Below, piece after piece: positions 33,376-44,821 of a DNA stretch of 64,000 nt; positions within the stretch are counted from its first letter, which is position 1; every line of letters begins with the position of its first letter. Both the position numbers and the translations under genes were made by a program. This DNA comes from Pratylenchus scribneri. Lineage: Eukaryota > Nematoda > Chromadorea > Rhabditida > Pratylenchidae. The stretch lies in NCBI GenBank assembly GCA_030063045.1, contig JAQSEB010000130.1:62001-126000 (forward strand). Direction: 5' to 3'. The notes beneath the pieces were generated by a model, which was given only the letters and a program-made list of their open reading frames with translations, had not been told where the DNA came from and searched no databases.

Positions 33376-35689
33376 AATTCCAGAAGGAATTCTAATAAAA
33401 AAATTACAATTTCTGTTCAAAATGCATTTGTGGCATGTCAATTTTAGCTCGTGGCATACGAAATTGATACATATTGGATATCCTTGCAACAAATTTCATA
33501 CTAAAATAAATTTTCTTTAACTTCTTTTACGGATAAAATTAATATCAATCATATATATGAAAATATTAGTTGATTGAAAATAATTTCATTTAATTATTAA
33601 ATAGAATTAATTTTCTACTTAAAATGGTACTTTCCATTAAAAATGCATTTATGGCATGTCAATTTGAGCTCGTGGCATGCGAAATTGATATATATTGGAT
33701 ATCATTGTAACTAATTTCATACTAATATAAATTTTCTTTAACTCCTTTTACGAATAAAATTAATATCAATCATATATATGAAAATATTAGTTGATTGAAA
33801 ATAATTTCATTTAATTATTAAATAGAATTAATTTTCTACTAAAAATAGTTCTTTCCATTAAAAATGCATTTTTGGCATGTCAATTTGAGCTCGTGGCATG
33901 CGAAATTGATACATATTGGATATCCTTGAAACAAATTTCATACTAATATAAATTTTCTTTAACTCCTTTTACGGATAAAATTAATATCAATCATTTATAT
34001 AAAATAATACTTGATTGAAAATAAATTCAATTCAATATTAAGTAGAATTATATTCTACTAAAAATGGTACTTTCCATTAAAAATGCATTTTTGGCATGCC
34101 AATTTGAGCGCGTGGTATGCGAAATTGATACATATTGGATATCCTTGAAACAAATTTCATACTAATATAAATTTTCTTTAACTTCTTTTACGGATAAAAT
34201 TAATATCAATCATTTATATAAAAATAATGCTTGATTGAAAATAAATTCAATTCATTATTAAGTAGAATTATATTCTACTAAAAATGGTACTTTCCATTAA
34301 AAATGCATTTTTGGCATGCCAATTTAAGCTCGTAGCATGCGAAATTGATACATATTGGATATACTTGAAATAAATTTCATACTAATATAAATTTTCTTTA
34401 ACTCCTTTTACGAATAAAATTAATATCAATCATATATATGAAAATATTAATTGATTGAAAATAATTTCATTTAATTATTAAATAGAATTAATTTTCTACT
34501 AAAAATAGTTCTTTCCATTAAAAATGCATTTTTGGCATGTCAATTTGAGCTCGTGGCATGCGAAATTGATACATATTGGATATCCTTGAAACAAATTTCA
34601 TACTAATATAAATTTTCTTTAACTCCTTTTACGGATAAAATTAATATCAATCATTTATATAAAATAATACTTGATTGAAAATAAATTCAATTCAATATTA
34701 AGTAGAATTATATTCTACTAAAAATGGTACTTTCCATTAAAAATGCATTTTTGGCATGCCAATTTGAGCGCGCGGTATGCGAAATTGATACATATTGGAT
34801 ATCCTTGAAACAAATTTCATACTAATATAAATTTTCTTTAACTTCTTTTACGGATAAAATTAATATCAATCATTTATATAAAAATAATGCTTGATTGAAA
34901 ATAAATTCAATTCATTATTAAGTAGAATTATATTCTACTAAAAATGGTACTTTCCATTAAAAATGCATTTTTGGCATGCCAATTTAAGCTCGTAGCATGC
35001 GAAATTGATACATATTGGATATACTTGAAATAAATTTCATACTAATATAAATTTTCTTTAACTCCTTTTACGAATAAAATTAATATCAATCATATATATG
35101 AAAATATTAATTGATTGAAAATAATTTCATTTAATTATTAAATATAATTAATTTTCTACTAAAAATAGTTCTTTCCATTAAAAATGCATTTTTGGCATGT
35201 CAATTTGAGCTCGTGGCATGCGAAATTGATACATATTGGATATCATTGTAACTAATTTCATACTAATATAAATTTTCTTTAACTTCTTTTACGGATAAAA
35301 TTAATATCAATCATTTATATAAAAATAATGCTTGATTGAAAATAAATTCAATTCATTATTAAGTAGAATTATATTCTACTAAAAATGGTACTTTCCATTA
35401 AAAATGCATTTTTGGCATGCCAATTTGAGCTCGTGGCATGCGAAATTGGTACATATTGGATTTCCTTGAAACAAATTTCATACTAATATAAATTTTCTTT
35501 AACTTCTTTTACGGATAAAATTAATATCAATCATTTATATAAAAATAATGCTTGATTGAAAATAAATTTATTTAATTATTAAGTACAATTAATTTTTTAC
35601 TAAAAATGGCACTTTATGTTCAAAATGCATTTTTGGCATGCCAATTTGAGCGCGTGGCATGCGAAATTGATACATATTGGATATCCTTG
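33376..35689 (+). repeat. 221-bp satellite array, ~10.5 monomers
   Basis: Monomers start CATACTAATATAAATTTTCT and include AATGCATTTTTGGCATGCCA and TTGATACATATTGGATATCC. Variant-specific words (AAAAATAGTTCTTTCC) recur at 33841, 34501 and 35161, exactly 660 bp apart, so three-monomer higher-order units are present. The array is cut at its right end by the LTR-type element. Confidence 0.9.
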
Positions 35690-37175
35690 TGTTAGTACCA
35701 CCTTTCCCCGCCCCTAATTTGTTCAATATAAGGGAAATCATTCTCTCCAATCGGGGTCTCCCCTCCCATCATTCCATCACTTTAGGTGGGTCGAGACCCG
35801 CTCGTCCTTTCCATCTTCCCTCGTCAATATTGTGAATAACAACTGGATAAAATGAAAGAATAACCCCTGTAAAAATGGCACTGAAGAAAGAACACGAGAG
35901 GGCCACTGGGACCCTTCGGGGACCTGGCGAAGGTCCTTGGGAACTAGCCATCCCCGAAATATCCCTAAAACAACTCTTTACTGAAATGGGGGCTCAACCG
36001 TGGATTCTTCAGCCATAGCAATCCTCATACTGTTATGGACGCCATTGAAACAACATCATACCACTAAATTCGCAACCACTTCAATTCATATTTTCGCCAT
36101 AATTGTCATCCATCGCGTGAAGGGATCAACTGGATATGGGTCGAAGGAACTTTGCAAATTTCATACTTCGACAGGCGATGGATTGACAGGCTTTCTGACT
36201 GATTGCGCCCCGGCATCCTTGAGGCGGACAATGGATGGACATTGGCGCTAAAGTTGGTTTTATCCCTTTTCCCAACTGAGGTCTGATCAGGAATTTCTCT
36301 ACACGTTTTGGCGAAAATGAACTGCCGAATTCAAATTCATCAATTAATGCTGCCCACCCCAATCACCCTCATGATGAAGTGTGATGGTTCACCACTTCAT
36401 GAGGATGATTGGCGAGAAAAGTTTAACCTATGCCCATGAATCAAAAGGACCATTCGAGTCCAAAGAGCAAGCCGAAGTGCTGCCGGCTATGTCTCTTCGC
36501 GGCTATTGCAGTCAGCCGCCCAATTCAATTCGAGGACCAATGCGTTCCACATTCATGAACACAGACGAAAAATTGCGAAAAACAAACGGCGATCGAATAA
36601 ACAACTGCGGAAATGGGCAGCAATAAATCAACCTTCAAATGAGGCAGTCAAATTGGTTACTGTGGCAGTGGTCGGACAGGACAGGTGTGCAGTGTAACAG
36701 GATGCAATCGGAAACGTCCGATCATGGCGACGAGGCCGACGGGCGAAATGATTGATGCGCGAAGACCAGGAGAAGGCGATGAAGGAAGAAGAAAATGGAA
36801 TGAATGAAAGAAAGAATGAAGATGGGAATTTGAATTGAAATTGATATTTTATTTTATTTATTTCTTTTTCGAATTTTCCATTCTAATCCCGAAAGTTCGG
36901 GGTCGAGCTTTGTTTGTTCTGGGGAGTGTTAGTACCACCTTTCCCCGCCCCTAATTTGTTCAATATAAGGGAAATCATTCTCTCCAATCGGGGTCTCCCC
37001 TCCCATCATTCCATCACTTTAGGTGGGTCGAGACCCGCTCGTCCTTTCCATCTTCCCTCGTCAATATTGTGAATAACAACTGAATAAAATGAAAGAATGA
37101 CCCCTGTAAAAATGGCACTGAAGAAAGAACACGAGAGGGCCACTGGGACCCTTCGGGGGCCTGGCGAAGGTCCTT
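35690..37175 (+). mobile_element. Short LTR-type element (non-autonomous)
   Basis: 35690-35938 and 36927-37175 are 249-bp direct repeats starting TGTTAGTACCACCTTTCC, differing at only a few bases. The purine run TCTGGGGAG lies immediately before the second copy, as a polypurine tract would. After the first copy TGGGAACTAGCC could be a primer-binding site. The ~990 bp interior has no reverse transcriptase or integrase; a plus-strand frame there (ATTSIHIFAIIVIHRVKGST) is unassigned. The flanks do not show a clean target duplication: the left flank is satellite and the right flank is gene sequence, so the element or its surroundings have rearranged. Confidence 0.6.
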
Positions 37176-37702
37176 TGATTTCTCTTTTGGCCTCTATTGA
37201 CAATGCCCTTTTTACACCTTCGTGTTGATGCTCGTCGATGGTTTCCTCGATGACCACTCCGTGGTCTGTTGCATTGAACTTAATTTTGAGTGCCTTTTTG
37301 CATTCGGTGCCTAAATAAATTGATAGAATATTTTTATATAAAAATTATATACGTGAATAATATTCGCATTTCCACATTAGTGTTAGTCCATCCTTTAAAA
37401 TATTTTCACTTTTCTTTCTCCAATTGCTCTTCCCTTGCTCCCAAAATTCATTGTATTGGTGAACATTGTCAAAAAGTTTCCAAATTCTATATGGTTTCCC
37501 TTTCCCTCGTTTGACTTTTTCGGATACTTAATTTTAATTAAATATTTTTATTATATTTTAATCAATTCAAACCTTGAATAACAACGTTGTTTGGTTCGTG
37601 GAAAATTGTCTCATCTAGTCGCGGTTCTTCAAAACTAGATGAATTATTTTGTTTTGAATTATTTGGTAAATAATCATGCTCATTATCATTATATGAATCC
37701 AT
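37006..37702 (-). pseudogene. WRKY-GCM1/FLYWCH-type zinc-finger gene, truncated by the LTR element (copy 1)
   Basis: Exons are 37702-37573, 37526-37353 and 37310 onward, phases agreeing. The ATG at 37702 follows TTATAGAG. Exon 1 encodes an acidic/Asn-rich start (MDSYNDNEHDYLPNNS). Exons 2-3 give GKPYRIWKLFDNVHQYNEFW, then WKCEYYSRTECKKALKIKF and IDEHQHEGVKRAL. The Cys-x7-Cys and His-x-His set in this spacing is that of the WRKY-GCM1/FLYWCH DNA-binding fold common in MULE transposases and genes derived from them. At 37175 the frame runs into antisense LTR sequence (GPSPGPRRVPVALSCSFF) and stops at 37006, so any effector domain is lost. An identical copy lies at 61592-62118. Confidence 0.55.
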
Positions 37703-37849
37703 CTCTATAAATTTAATTTTATTCCATTTTATTTACATTTTAATAATATTAACATATTCATAGATTAATAAAAGCGTAACGTTAATGCATATTAGATTTG
37801 AGTAGAGAAAAGAGGAAGTAAATGTGAAAATTCAAATTTCCGCCCAATT

Positions 37850-37962
37850 TGGTGCAAAAACAAGTCGATTTTGGGAGAGGTGAAAATTTGGTGCAAAAAT
37901 AAGTCGATTTTGGGAGAGGGAAAAATTTGGTGCAAAAATAAGTCGATTTTGGGAGACAAATA
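37850..37962 (+). repeat. Three ~40-bp tandem repeats
   Basis: AATTTGGTGCAAAAATAAGT + CGATTTTGGGAGAGG repeated three times. Also present in the downstream copy at 62266-62378. Confidence 0.8.
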
Positions 37963-38309
37963 AGTTTTTCCGTTTTCAGAATTTCATAATTTTAAAAATT
38001 TTTTTAAATCCTATTTTCACAAGATATTTTGAGTATTTGAATAAAATATTCTCAGAATATTGCAAATTTTCAAATATATTTTCAGAATTATGCCAAGTTT
38101 CAGAATCAGAATTCTATTTTGAAAATGGAAGATAGTGTACTTTTTAATGCTAGACGATCAGAGATAGCTCTGTCTATTTCCTCCTATTGTGTGCTTCTCA
38201 TAAAATTTTTTACCCTTCAGCCCATATAGGACCCAGATTTATAAGGGGAGGACATGGCTTCTGTCCCTCATTGGGCATGCTTCCGGCGTATTAGCCGTTT
38301 TGGATTGGA

Positions 38310-38535
38310 CTCGCGCGAGGTCCTAAGATTCCCGAGTGCCCGGGATCTTAGGATTCTCGAGATCCTGGGACTCTCGAGTGCGTGGGATCCTGGGATTCTC
38401 GAGATACGGATGCGTGAGATCCTGGGACTTCCGTGTGCGCGGGATCCTGGGATTCTCGAGATCCGGATGCGTGAGATCCTGGGACTTCCGAGTGCGCGAG
38501 ATCCCGGGATTCTCGAAATCCCTGGGTGCGCGAGA
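38310..38535 (+). repeat. GC-rich ~54-bp minisatellite
   Basis: Alternating GATCCTGGGATTCTCGAG and GATCCTGGGACTTCCGAGTG segments joined by ATCCGGATGCGTGA, about four units. It is strongly GC-rich in AT-rich flanks. Open frames on both strands reflect the repeat. Copied at 62726-62951. Confidence 0.8.
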
Positions 38536-38639
38536 ATTTTGATTCATCCTGGCAATATGATAAAAATTATTTTTCCAAAAATTCTGAAAATGATTGGCAT
38601 TTTGAAAATATTTTTGCATATTATTTTGACTAGATATTG

Positions 38640-38975
38640 AAAATAATGTCTCGAAATATTCTGAAAATGATTGTCATTTTGAAAATATTTTTCCACACTA
38701 TTTTGAATAGATATTGAAAATATGGTCCAAAAAGATAGTGAAAATGCTCAGAATTCTTAAATCATTTTCAAAATTCAAAAAAATTTTTAAATTCACTAGA
38801 TTTTCACTAGATTTTTAAAATGAAAATGGGAAAAATTTTAAATATCTTTTCAGAATATAAGCCATTTTTAAAAAATTCCCAAAATAATGTGCATTTCTAA
38901 AGTGGTTTTATTTTAGAAAATTCGGTGAATTTTCACAAGATTTTCAAAATTCGGTCCAAAAATTGTGACTCCGGG
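38640..38975 (+). repeat. Dispersed AT-rich repeat (family of 24898-25245)
   Basis: Ends TGTGACTCCGGG where satellite resumes at 38976, so the boundary is sharp. Confidence 0.55.
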
Positions 38976-41900
38976 TTGGATATCCTTGAAACAAATTTCA
39001 TACTAACATAAATTTTCTTTAACTCCTCTTACGAATAAAATTAATATCAATCATATATATGAAAATATTAGTTGATTGAAAATAAATTCATTTAATTATT
39101 AAATAGAATTAATTTTCTACTTAAAATGGTACTTTCCATTAAAAATGCATTTTTGGCATGTCAATTTGAGCGCGTGGCATGCGAAATTGATACATATTGG
39201 ATATCCTTGAAACAAATTTCATACTAATATAAATTTTCTTTAACTCCTTTTACGAATAAAATTAATATCAATCATATATATGAAAATATTAGTTGATTGA
39301 AAATAATTTCATTTAATTATTAAATAGAATTAATTTTCTACTTAAAATGGTACTTTCCATTAAAAATGCATTTTTGGCATGTCAATTTGAGCTCGTGGCA
39401 TGCGAAATTGATACATATTGGATATCCTTGAAACAAATTTCATACTAATATAAATTTTCTTTAACTCCTTTTACGAATAAAATTAATATCAATCATATAT
39501 ATGAAAATATTAATTGATTGAAAATAAATTTATTTAATTATTAAATAGAATTAATTTTCTACTTAAAATGGTACTTTCCATTAAAAATGCATTTTTGGCA
39601 TGTCAATTTGAGCTCGTGGCATGCTAAATTGATACATATTGGATATCCTTGAAACAAATTTCATACTAATATAAATTTTCTTTAACTCCTTTTACGAATA
39701 AAATTAATATCAATCATATATATGAAAATATTAATTGATTGAAAATAATTTCATTTAATTATTAAATATAATTAATTTTCTACTTAAAATGGTACTTTCC
39801 ATTAAAAAAGCATTTTTTGCATGCCAATTTGAGCGCGTGGCATGCTAAATTGATACATATTGGATATCCTGAAAAAAATTTCATACTAATATAAATTTTC
39901 TTTAACTCCTTTTACGAATAAAATTAATATCAATCATATATATGAAAATATTAGTTGATTGAAAATAATTTCATTTAATTATTAAATTGAATTAATTTTC
40001 TACTTAAAATGGTGCTTTCCATTAAAAATGCTTTTTTTGCATGTCAATTTGAGCTCGTGGCATGCTAAATTGATACATATTGAATATCCTTGAAACAAAT
40101 TTCATACTATAAAATAAATTTTCATTAACTTCTCTTACGGATAAAATTAATATCAATCATTTATATAAAAATAATACTTGATTGAAAATAAATTCAATTC
40201 AATATTAAGTAGAATTATATTCTACTAAAAATGGTACTTTCCATTAAAAATACATTTTTGGCATGCCAATTTGAGCGCGTGGCATGCGAAATTGATACAT
40301 ATTGGATATCCTTGAAACAAATTTCATACTAACATAAATTTTCTTTAACTCCTTTTACGGATAAAATTAATATCAATCATTTATATAAAAATAATACTTG
40401 ATTGAAAATAAATTCAATTCAATATTAAGTAGAATTATATTCTACTAAAAATGGTACTTTCCATTAAAAATACATTTTTGGCATGCCAATTTGAGCGCGT
40501 GGCATGCGAAATTGATACATATTGGATATCCTGAAAAAAATTTCATACTAATATAAATTTTCTTTAACTCCTTTTACGAATAAAATTAATATCAATCATA
40601 TATATGAAAATATTAGTTGATTGAAAATAATTTCATTTAATTATTAAATAGAATTAATTTTCTACTTAAAATGGTACTTTCCATTAAAAATGCATTTTTG
40701 GCATGTCAATTTGAGCTCGTGGTATGCTAAATTGATACATATTGGATATCCTTGAAACAAATTTCATACTAACATAAATTTTCTTTAACTCCTTTTACGA
40801 ATAAAATTAATATCAATCATATATATGAAAATATTAGTTGATTGAAAATAATTTCATTTAATTATTAAATAGAATTAATTTTCTACTTAAAATGGTACTT
40901 TCCATTAAAAATGCATTTTTGGCATGTCAATTTGAGCTCGTGGTATGCTAAATTGATACAAATTGGATATCCTTGAAACAAATTTCATACTAACATAAAT
41001 TTTCTTTAACTCCTTTTACGAATAAAATTAATATCAATCATATATATGAAAATATTAATTGATTGAAAATAATTTCATTTAATTATTAAATAGAATTAAT
41101 TTTCTACTTAAAATGGTACTTTCCATTAAAAATGCATTTTTGGCATGTCAATTTGAGCTCGTGGTATGCTAAATTGATACAAATTGGATATCCTTGAAAC
41201 AAATTTCATACTAACATAAATTAACTCCTTTTACGAATAAAATTAATATCAATCATATATATGAAAATATTAGTTGATTGAAAATAATTTCATTTAATTA
41301 TTAAATTGAATTAATTTTCTACTTAAAATGGTGCTTTCCATTAAAAATGCTTTTTTTGCATGTCAATTTGAGCTCGTGGCATGCTAAATTGATACATATT
41401 GAATATCCTTGAAACAAATTTCATACTAAAATAAATTTTCATTAACTTCTCTTACGGATAAAATTAATATCAATCATTTATATAAAAATAATACTTGATT
41501 GAAAATAAATTTATTTAATTATCAAGTACAATTAATTTTTTACTAAAAATGGCACTTTATGTTCAAAATGCATTTTTGGCATGCCAATTTGAGCGCGTGG
41601 CATGCGAAATTGATACATATTGGATATCCTTGAAACAAATTTCATATAAATATAAATTTTCTTTAACTCCTTTTACGAATAAAATTAATATCAATCATAT
41701 ATATGAAAATATTAGTTGATTGAAAATAATTTCAATTCAATATTAAGTAGAATTATATTCTACTAAAAATGGTACTTTCCATTAAAAATGCATTTTTGGC
41801 ATGCCAATTTGAGCTCGTGGCATGCGAAATTGGTACATATTGGATTTCCTTGAAACAAATTTCATACTAATATAAATTTTCTTTAACTCCTTTTACGAAT

Positions 41901-42960
41901 AAAATTAATATCAATCATATATATGAAAATATTAGTTGATTGAAAATAATTTCATTTAATTATTAAATAGAATTAATTTTCTACTAAAAATAGTTCTTTC
42001 CATTAAAAATGCATTTTTGGCATGCCAATTTGAGCTCGTGGCATGCGAATTTGATACATATTGGATATCATTGTAACTAATTTCATACTAATATAAATTT
42101 TCTTTAACTCCTTTTACGAATAAAATTAATATCAATCATATATATGAAAATATTAGTTGATTGAAAATAATTTCATTTAATTATTAAATAGAATTAATTT
42201 TCTACTAAAAATAGTTCTTTCCATTAAAAATGCATTTTTGGCATGCCAATTTGAGCGCGTGGTATGCGAAATTGATACATATTGGATATCATTGTAACTA
42301 ATTTCATACTAATATAAATTTTCTTTAACTCCTTTTACGGATAAAATTAATATCAATCATTTATATAAAAATAATACTTGATTGAAAATAAATTCAATTC
42401 AATATTAAGTAGAATTATATTCTACTAAAAATGGTACTTTCCATTAAAAATGCATTTTTGGCATGCCAATTTGAGCGCGTGGCATGCGAAATTGATACAT
42501 ATTGGATTTCCTTGAAACAAATTTCATACTAATATAAATTTTCTTTAACTCCTTTTACGGATAAAATTAATATCAATCATTTATATAAAAATAATACTTG
42601 ATTGAAAATAAATTCAATTCAATATTAAGTAGAATTATATTCTACTAAAAATGGTACTTTCCATTAAAAATGCATTTTTGGCATGCCAATTTGAGCGCGT
42701 GGCATGCGAAATTGATACATATTGGATTTCCTTGAAACAAATTTCATACTAATATAAATTTTCTTTAACTTCTTTTACGGATAAAATTAATATCAATCAT
42801 TTAAATAAAAATAATACTTGATTGAAAATAAATTTATTTAATTATTAAGTACAATTAATTTTTTACTAAAAATGGCACTTTATATTCAAAATGCATTTTT
42901 TGCAGGACAAATTGTGCTCGTGGCAAGCGAAATTGATACATATAGGTTATAGGATATCCT
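38976..42960 (+). repeat. 221-bp satellite array, ~18 monomers
   Basis: Same satellite as 33376-35689, with 220-221 bp spacing (CATACTAATAT starts near 39220, 39441, 39662, 39882). Two monomer types alternate irregularly: one with AATCATATATATGAAAATAT, the other with AATCATTTATATAAAAATAA. Confidence 0.9.
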
Positions 42961-42969
42961 TGTAACTAA

Positions 42970-43640
42970 CTTAATGAATAAAAACATTTGTTTGGCGAAT
43001 ATTTCATGAAAGAATTAAAACATTGTTTGGCGAACATTTTCCGGAAAGAATAAAAAACATTGTTTGGCGAACATTTTCCGGAAGGAATAAAAACATTTTT
43101 TGGCGAACATTTTCCGAAAAGAATAAAAAAAACATTGTTTGGCGAATAAAAACATTGTTTGGCTAACATTTTCCGGAAAAAAATTTAAAACATTGTTCGG
43201 CGAACATTTTCCGGAAAGAATTAAAACATTTTTTGGCGAACATTTTCCGGAAGGAATAAAAACATTTTTTGGCGAACATTTTCCGAAAAGAATAAAAAAA
43301 ACATTGTTTGGCGAATATTTTCCGGAAAGAATAAAAACATTGTTTGGCTAACATTTTCCGGAAAAAAATTTAAAACATTGTTCGGCGAACATTTTCCGGA
43401 AAGAATTAAAACATTGTTTGGCGAACATTTTCCGGAAAGAATTAAAACATTGTTTGGCGAACATTTTCCGGAAGGAATAAAAACATTGTTTGGCTAACAT
43501 TTTCCGGAAAAAAAATTAAAACATTGTTCGGTGAACATTTTCCGGAAAGAATTAAAACATTGTTCATTTTCCGGAAGGAATTAAAACATTGTTTGGCGAA
43601 CATTTTCCGAAAAGAATAAAAACATTTTTTGTTGAATTCC
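42970..43640 (+). repeat. 36-bp minisatellite array, ~18 copies
   Basis: Same unit as 32291-33375, including TTTGGCTAACATTTTCCGGA variants. Confidence 0.9.
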
Positions 43641-44105
43641 AGAAAAAATTCTAATTAAAAAATGACACTTTCTAATTTGAGCTCGTGGCATGCGAAATTG
43701 ATACGTATTGGATATCATTGTAACTAATTTCATACTAATATAAATTTTCTTTAACTTCTTTTACGGATAAAATTAATATCAATCATTTATATGAAAATAT
43801 TACTTGATTGAAAATAAATTCAATTAATTATTAAGAAGAATTAATTTTCTATTAAAATCGCAGTTTCTGTTCAAAATGCATTTTTGGCAAGCCAAATTGT
43901 GCTCGAGGCAAGCGAAATTTGCACATATTTGATATCCTTGCAACTAATTTCATACTATATTAATTTTCTTCAAATCCTTTTATTTATAAAAATAATATCA
44001 ATCATTTATATAAAAATATAAATACTAAAAATGATACTTTGGCGAATATTTTCCGAAAAGAATTAAAACATTTTTAGGCGATCATTTTCCGGAAAGAATA
44101 AATTT
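43641..44105 (+). repeat. Diverged satellite monomers and a minisatellite remnant
   Basis: About two diverged 221-bp monomers (43675-44035), then two short 36-bp units (44036-44105). These are the decayed edge of the array. Confidence 0.7.
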
Positions 44106-44821
44106 TCTTAAAAGTATAATTAAAAACTTTTTTGACGAAAATTATCCATCAAATAAATGATTTAACCAATCTCAAGCTAATTTATATCAATATTCTTGCC
44201 ACATAATCTTTATGGAAACATTCCTGCAAGCTCATTCTAATATTTTGTAATTTAGTTTGATGCTTTCTTATGCCTTCTATTTCTATGGGAAGTGAGGAAT
44301 TTTTTCCTTTAAGCCGGAATTAATTAAAGTGTTTGTCAAGGTCTTATCTTACATTGCATCCCTATTGCTCGAATTATCCAATTACTATAAAAGTTGAAAT
44401 TATATTTTGATTTGAATTTTGATAATGTTCTAGTTTCAACCTTGCTTAATATTTTTACCAATTAAAATTAACCTACTACACCTCTGATTGGAATTTATTA
44501 ATATTTATTTTTAATTAATTATTGAATAACAATAATAAATGCACTCAAAATATTATCAATTTATGCACGAAATGATGAGTCCAAAATGTTTATATTTGTT
44601 CAAAAATAATTGTGGAATGATAAATGGCGACATTAACATTTTTTGGATGTGGGCCAAAGGGGGACAAATACAAAATTGATTGATATCTCTCTGGGGAAAT
44701 ATTGACGACGGTAGCAAAAAAAAAAAATTAACAGCGGAAAAAAAAAACGGCGAATTCCCTCAATTTTTATTAATATTTTCCATCGGGCACACTTTTCATT
44801 GGCCAAATAATTTTTGAATTT
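44106..44821. other. AT-rich sequence; 3' flank of flp-11
   Basis: No gene. On the minus strand an AATAAA (TTTATT at 44766-44771) lies ~50 bases past the flp-11 stop. Confidence 0.4.

Larger units (their letters stand above)
37081..39584 (+). repeat. Segmental duplication, copy 1
   Basis: Apparently identical to 61497-64000 (constant offset 24416) wherever compared. It includes the LTR end, the truncated zinc-finger gene, both minisatellites, the dispersed repeat and the first satellite monomers. Confidence 0.85.

Noticed and set aside
32271..33492. Long open frames of FGEHFPEGIKTF-type repeats on both strands
   Set aside because: They arise because the 36-bp minisatellite unit is a multiple of three. 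They are open in several frames and on both strands, and lack start or splice context.
38254..38640. 128-codon frame with repeated RDPGILEIRMREILGLP words
   Set aside because: Translation of the GC-rich minisatellite; the opposite strand is open too and the frame ends in AT-rich non-coding DNA.
31713..44105. Regular repeats as a CRISPR array
   Set aside because: Units are contiguous with no unique spacers, in a eukaryotic genome, with no cas genes.
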